In this document: positions 6,222-8,824 of the stretch, piece by piece | How positions within the stretch are numbered: position 1 is the first letter of the stretch | Layout: every line of letters starts with the position of its first letter | From: Methanosarcina sp. | Lineage (GTDB): Archaea > Halobacteriota > Methanosarcinia > Methanosarcinales > Methanosarcinaceae | Direction: 5' to 3' | NCBI GenBank assembly: GCA_003157235.1 | Contig: PMJC01000369.1 | Span: 1-8,824, forward strand | Length of the DNA stretch: 8,824 bases | Made by a program: the position numbers and the translations under genes | The notes under the pieces: generated by a model | What the model saw: only the letters and a program-made list of their open reading frames with translations | Database searches by the model: none | What the model was told of the DNA's origin: nothing

Positions 6222-6318
6222 TATAGAGGATTTCGATAAAAGCCAATTTTTGGATGGTTGCTTATAAAGCCAATATAAGCAATTTGCTGAAATAAGAGGT
6301 TTATCGAAATTCTCTATA
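6222..6318. mobile_element. 97-bp inverted-repeat element (MITE-like), best-preserved copy
   Basis: The left end TATAGAGGATTTCGATAAA (6222-6240) and the right end TTTATCGAAATTCTCTATA (6300-6318) are inverted repeats of 19 bp with one mismatch. Inside lies a second inverted repeat, TTGCTTAT (6258-6265) and ATAAGCAA (6275-6282). There is no coding capacity, as expected for a non-autonomous MITE mobilised by a transposase elsewhere. The TA steps at both tips would fit a TA target, but the true ends are not certain. The element sits in the 5' region of the 58-aa minus-strand gene. It contains a TATA-like CTTTATAAG on that strand (6269-6261) that could act as its promoter. Confidence 0.85.
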
Positions 6319-6417
6319 ATTATTCTCCACTTTCTTATAAATAAGACTTACTTGGTCGCCTACTTCGCAGTAAATTTTTAATTTTCTGCAATTTGCACAC
6401 TTGAAGTACAAAATCAA
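6301..6417 (-). pseudogene. Short cysteine-motif ORF ending inside the MITE
   Basis: On the minus strand a frame open from about 6429 reads FKCANCRKLKIYCEVGDQ, then VSLIYKKVENNYREFR and a stop at 6301-6303. It has a C-x-x-C pair and a third cysteine seven residues on, as in small zinc-ribbon proteins. The only starts in frame are TTG codons (6417, 6411) without a ribosome site. The last six or so codons and the stop come from the inverted end of the 97-bp element. The original gene probably extended further and was cut by the insertion, or its 5' end was lost. The preceding codons fit better in another frame (KSRAFDFV), which suggests a frameshift near 6405. I cannot name the family. Confidence 0.45.
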
Positions 6418-6576
6418 ACGCTCTAGATTTTGCTATGATTTACATTTTTGCTGCCCCAGTCCTCAGCATATATCTTTGTTCCATCATGAATTTTTGAAAC
6501 TCCACGTCGATTATTTCCTAATTCACGTTGACTATAAAGTTGTTCGTTTGTTCATGAAGTATATGATAGCCATGCA

Positions 6577-7186
6577 TCATAGCGAGCCTAATACGGCTGC
6601 TATAATATATCCGAAAATCGTATAGAGAACAGGAAAGTTGTAGTCTAAGAACAGTGGCATTCCAGAGATCTGAAAGCTTTTCCAGTCTTTCCTACCAACT
6701 AAGGCTCGTTTCACGCTTTGATATTTAATGCCTGTGTAGATTGATATATCATTAATTGTGCATTTCCCTTTACTCGCTATATATTGGATTATCTGCCTCT
6801 CATTTTCGTTCATTTTTGTTACTGTGTTTTCTTTTTGAGCTTCGAATAACCTTTTTGCTCTTTCGAAGTCTTCAATCTCAGCTAGTAAATATCCACCACA
6901 GTCAAAGGTTCTCTGCTTCCATTTGAAGGCAGCAAAACCACGGACCATATCAAGGAACATGGGAAATATACGTGAATTACTGGTATCCTGCAGGTCTATC
7001 CTGTCCACAAAGGGTATTTTAACCTTAAATAAATTCTGTTTCAAGTACTTCATTTGAAAGTTGTGCTGCTAGAAGATGTCTTGAAGACAATGCCTGATAA
7101 TCCAGATTTTGGCTGAATAAGCTATGTTTATCAAAATCTTTGAATGAACCTCTGAAAAATTTAATGCGAAATGAAGCTCTTAACAG
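6577..7186 (-). pseudogene. Frameshifted C-terminal part of a larger DNA-binding (replication/helicase-type) protein
   Basis: The longest open piece is 158 codons (7053-6577), beginning KYLKQNLFKVKIPFVDRIDL. It holds a conserved block (VDRIDLQDTS, FPMFLDMVRGFAAFKWKQR, residues 16-48) and an HTH-like domain at about 81-122 (NENERQIIQYIASKG, then YQSVKRALVGRKD). Its ATG is unlikely to be the true start. A second frame upstream (7186 down to about 7030) reads FRGSFKDFDKHSLFSQNLDY, then QALSSRHLLAAQLSNEVLETEF, and appears to continue smoothly into KVKIPFVDR after a one-frame shift near 7030. I recall similar blocks near the C-termini of large primase/helicase-like proteins of archaeal plasmids and proviruses, but I cannot name the family. 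The last 28 residues (LYTIFGYIIAAVLGS) are hydrophobic and look like read-through after another shift. Confidence 0.6.
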
Positions 7187-7554
7187 TTTTTAGTTTGCTG
7201 AGAATCAATAATAATGATAATAATAATGATAATAATGTCATATGATTTTCTAATATAATTATTCTATTGAAATATTCAGCCTGAGCAAAAAGACACCAAC
7301 AATCATCTTATTAAGTTTTAATGAGCAAATTTTAGTGGGCTGATTTTATTTAAATATCCGCTATTGAATATATTTTTTCCCATAAGTTTGTAATCAGTAG
7401 TATCAAACTGCACCAAAATGGATCTAATGAAATTTATTTTTGTTAATCTGAATATCCACGTTATATTTTACATATAATTTGTAGGTATCTGACTTAATAT
7501 TGGGTGAGGCATAATTTCCATAATTATTGGTGTAGAGCATACTGTTTAATGAAT
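7187..7554. other. AT-rich intergenic region
   Basis: No gene is seen. The stretch holds a triplet repeat at 7207-7236. A 6-bp stem AGTTTG/CAAACT lies at 7385-7409, and a 9-bp inverted repeat TCCATAATT (7517-7525) / AATTATGGA (7552-7560) overlaps the start of the next MITE-like copy. Confidence 0.5.
7207..7236. repeat. 12-bp period microsatellite (AATAATAATGAT)
   Basis: Thirty bases made of AAT and GAT triplets in the order AAT x3, GAT, AAT x3, GAT, AAT x2, which is two and a half copies of a 12-bp unit. It is in non-coding DNA and is probably prone to slippage. Confidence 0.85.
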
Positions 7555-7651
7555 TATGGATAATTTAGATAAACCATCGATTATCAGAAGTAATTTATTT
7601 ACTATTTATAAACATATGATTAAATTTTGGGATTTATCGAAATCCTCTCAG
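7555..7651. mobile_element. 97-bp inverted-repeat element (MITE-like), worn copy 4
   Basis: The right end TTTATCGAAATCCTCT (7633-7648) is well kept. The left end at exactly the family distance reads TATGGATAATTTAGATAAA (7555-7573), matching the reference left end at 15 of 19 positions. The interior is diverged, so the support is the two ends and the exact spacing. Confidence 0.65.
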
Positions 7652-7951
7652 TTCAATAGTTAATGATTGCACTTAGAACAAAATACAGTTCCTCGTATAA
7701 AATATTTAAATAAATTAAAGTGCACTCTTTGTTCTCTTTTTTGAGCATAACATCTGTGATTATTATTAAACAGTTTTTGCTCTAATTTTGTTTTCAAAAC
7801 TGTCGAAAAACTAATCAGTGAATTGTCATCGAAGACTCAAATAAAGTTATTTGAAGAAAATTCCATGGACCCCTTATTTCACATCTATTCTTCACTTCCA
7901 AATCCCCCTTTTGCTGTCGCTTTTCTCATCCGGTCATATTTTTCGCTCAAC
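7652..7951. other. Intergenic region downstream of the NpdG-like gene
   Basis: No separate gene is supported. Two pairs of 7-nt complementary segments interlock at 7668-7734, and an 8-bp inverted repeat ACAGTTTT/AAAACTGT lies at 7770-7803. The last part (7885-7951, minus strand) reads as a likely out-of-frame continuation of the neighbouring reductase. The plus-strand frames here are shadows. Confidence 0.5.
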
Positions 7952-8659
7952 TCAAGAAATATTAATCCCGAGATTTTTAAGCCCATTAAGTTTTGCGATA
8001 TTGATTAGCAGGGGTGTCAGCGACTCTATTGTGCTTGCCAGCTTAAGGGGACCTCCATCAAGGGGTTTGAGGCATCCCATATTCCTTGTGAGTTCCATAA
8101 TCAGTTTTTTCGCTTCGGCATCATCGCTGCATACCAGTGCGTCATATATGGATTCACATTTGACAATGTCTTTCAATTTCGCTGAAGAAACATTGTGGAA
8201 GGCTGCGACAACCTTCGTGGAGTCAGGAACCCTTTTCTGAATTGCAAGAGCTGCAGAACCCTCCGATGGGGGTTTATACAAAAAAAGATTTCCTTCTTTT
8301 ACCATTGGGACCACAGGAGTGATAACAATTTTGCCTTCAAGAGCCCTCCGGATTTCATCCAGTAGGGGCAAAACATAATCAAAACTGATTGTAAGAACTA
8401 TTATTTCAGCTACCAGTACAGCTTCAAGGTTTGTACTCCCTGTAATGGTTATTCTGGATATATCAAATCCACAGTTTTCAAGTTCTGATAAGGCTTTTTT
8501 TGCGGCTTCATTTGCAGTTTCTTTGGACCTGGATCCGATAATTACCTCATTCTTTACACCTTCAGGCATTAGGTTTTGAAGAGCTAGTCTTAGCACCATT
8601 CCCTCCCCTATATTGCCGGTTCCTCCAAGGACAGCTATTTTTAGCTTTTCAGAATTCAA
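7952..8659 (-). CDS. npdG: F420H2:NADP oxidoreductase-like protein (NpdG/Fno family), TTG start
   Basis: This family moves hydride between reduced coenzyme F420 and NADP+ in the cytoplasm and supplies NADPH in methanogens. The 235 residues start with a Rossmann fold: KIAVLGGTGNIGEGMVLRLA (7-26) holds the G-G-T-G-x-I-G dinucleotide loop, and VIIGSRS (about 39-45) is the strand end where the NADP 2'-phosphate is usually bound. The family segments VVAAFHNVSSAKL and DALVCSDDAEAKKLI, then LKPLDGGPLKLASTIESLTP, are in the expected order. The start codon is TTG (8657-8659), chosen because GGAGGT lies nine bases upstream and no ATG occurs before residue 21. The stop is TGA at 7952. A one-base shift there would add SELSEKYDRMRKATAKGG and a few more residues, so the C-terminus may be truncated. 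It differs somewhat from canonical Fno and may be a paralogue. Confidence 0.85.
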   Translation of the reverse strand: MNSEKLKIAVLGGTGNIGEGMVLRLALQNLMPEGVKNEVIIGSRSKETANEAAKKALSELENCGFDISRITITGSTNLEAVLVAEIIVLTISFDYVLPLLDEIRRALEGKIVITPVVPMVKEGNLFLYKPPSEGSAALAIQKRVPDSTKVVAAFHNVSSAKLKDIVKCESIYDALVCSDDAEAKKLIMELTRNMGCLKPLDGGPLKLASTIESLTPLLINIAKLNGLKNLGINIS

Positions 8660-8668
8660 TTTGAAAAA

Positions 8669-8674
8669 ACCTCC
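8669..8674 (-). promoter_or_regulatory. Ribosome binding site deciding the TTG start
   Basis: ACCTCC on the plus strand is GGAGGT on the minus strand, nine bases before the TTG at 8659-8657. It is the main reason to accept the TTG as the start codon. Confidence 0.85.
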
Positions 8675-8691
8675 AGTTTTCTATATCCTCT

Positions 8692-8703
8692 TTTTATATA
8701 TAT
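8692..8703 (-). promoter_or_regulatory. TATA box of the NpdG-like gene
   Basis: On the minus strand ATATATAAAAAG forms a TATA-box region. The expected transcription start about 25 bases on falls near 8672, giving a very short leader that just covers the ribosome site. The exact start cannot be fixed by eye. Confidence 0.55.
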
Positions 8704-8730
8704 TCGAGAGTTAATATTATTTATTGAATT

Positions 8731-8779
8731 ACTTATTAAGTTATAATAGTAAATTTGACAATTTCAATATTCTTATAAG
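8731..8779. promoter_or_regulatory. Paired palindromes upstream of the NpdG-like promoter
   Basis: ACTTATTAAGT (8731-8741) and CTTATAAG (8772-8779) are palindromes. Both are followed by TTAT, so they look like two versions of one site about 40 bp apart. They lie just upstream of the TATA box and could bind a dimeric regulator. The region is very AT-rich, so chance is possible. Confidence 0.35.
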
Positions 8780-8824
8780 TTATTTGAATGTATCTAGAGG
8801 AAAAGAAAGCTAAATTTGAGAAGA

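Noticed and set aside
6440..6535. Minus-strand stretch reading HDGTKIYAEDWGSK, like the N-terminus of chloroperoxidase-type alpha/beta hydrolases
   Set aside because: Only about a dozen residues match, with no G-x-S-x-G region following. Too short to call, though a translated search would settle it.
7126..7141. GTTTATCAAAATCTTT, resembling the right end of the 97-bp element
   Set aside because: It lies inside the coding remnant (KDFDKHS) and no left end is found at the family spacing.
7851..8240. 129-codon and 61-codon plus-strand frames
   Set aside because: Both lie over the 3' half and downstream part of the reductase gene on the other strand and show no family pattern.
1..8824. CRISPR array
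   Set aside because: The recurring sequences are ends of the 97-bp element at irregular distances, not regularly spaced repeats with spacers, and no cas genes are present.

Overview
The window looks like chromosome from a mesophilic methanogenic archaeon, most likely Methanosarcina or a close relative. The evidence is AT-rich DNA with wide intergenic gaps, archaeal TATA boxes, GGAGG-type ribosome binding sites, a DUF63 membrane protein, an F420-dependent NADP reductase homologue and a tRNA-Leu-like sequence of archaeal type. There are few intact genes and many worn-down remnants, as expected in an accessory, poorly selected part of a Methanosarcina genome. Family names come from reading translations; no database search was possible.

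Layout. Positions 2-1575 hold the end of an ABC exporter operon: an ATPase cut by the window edge and its ABC-2 permease, coupled by an ATGA overlap. Positions 1576-3243 are a gene desert with a decayed IS110-type transposase tail (minus strand, 2852-3065) and a worn copy of a 97-bp inverted-repeat element. Positions 3244-4113 encode an intact DUF63 polytopic membrane protein. Positions 4456-5290 form a gene graveyard: a 58-codon small ORF, the frameshifted C-terminus of an AI-2E/PerM-type membrane protein, and a fragment resembling the C-terminus of malic enzyme. A degenerate tRNA-Leu lies at 5488-5576.

Positions 5847-6318 are the most interesting part. Two copies of the 97-bp element bracket a 58-aa gene on the minus strand (5954-6130). 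That gene has a strong ribosome binding site and a sequence like an Sm/SH3-type small beta-barrel. The right-hand copy also supplies the last codons of a short cysteine-containing ORF. Next come the remains of a larger DNA-binding protein (minus, 6577-7186), an AT-rich gap with a fourth copy of the element, and an F420H2:NADP oxidoreductase-like gene (minus, 7952-8659) that reads from a TTG start and may have lost its last residues to a one-base frameshift.

The four copies of the 97-bp element (3087-3183, 5847-5942, 6222-6318, 7555-7651) line up end to end with at most one gap. They are the main unifying structure of the window and look like a MITE family. Apart from the ABC pair, the intact genes look like single transcription units and share no obvious pathway.
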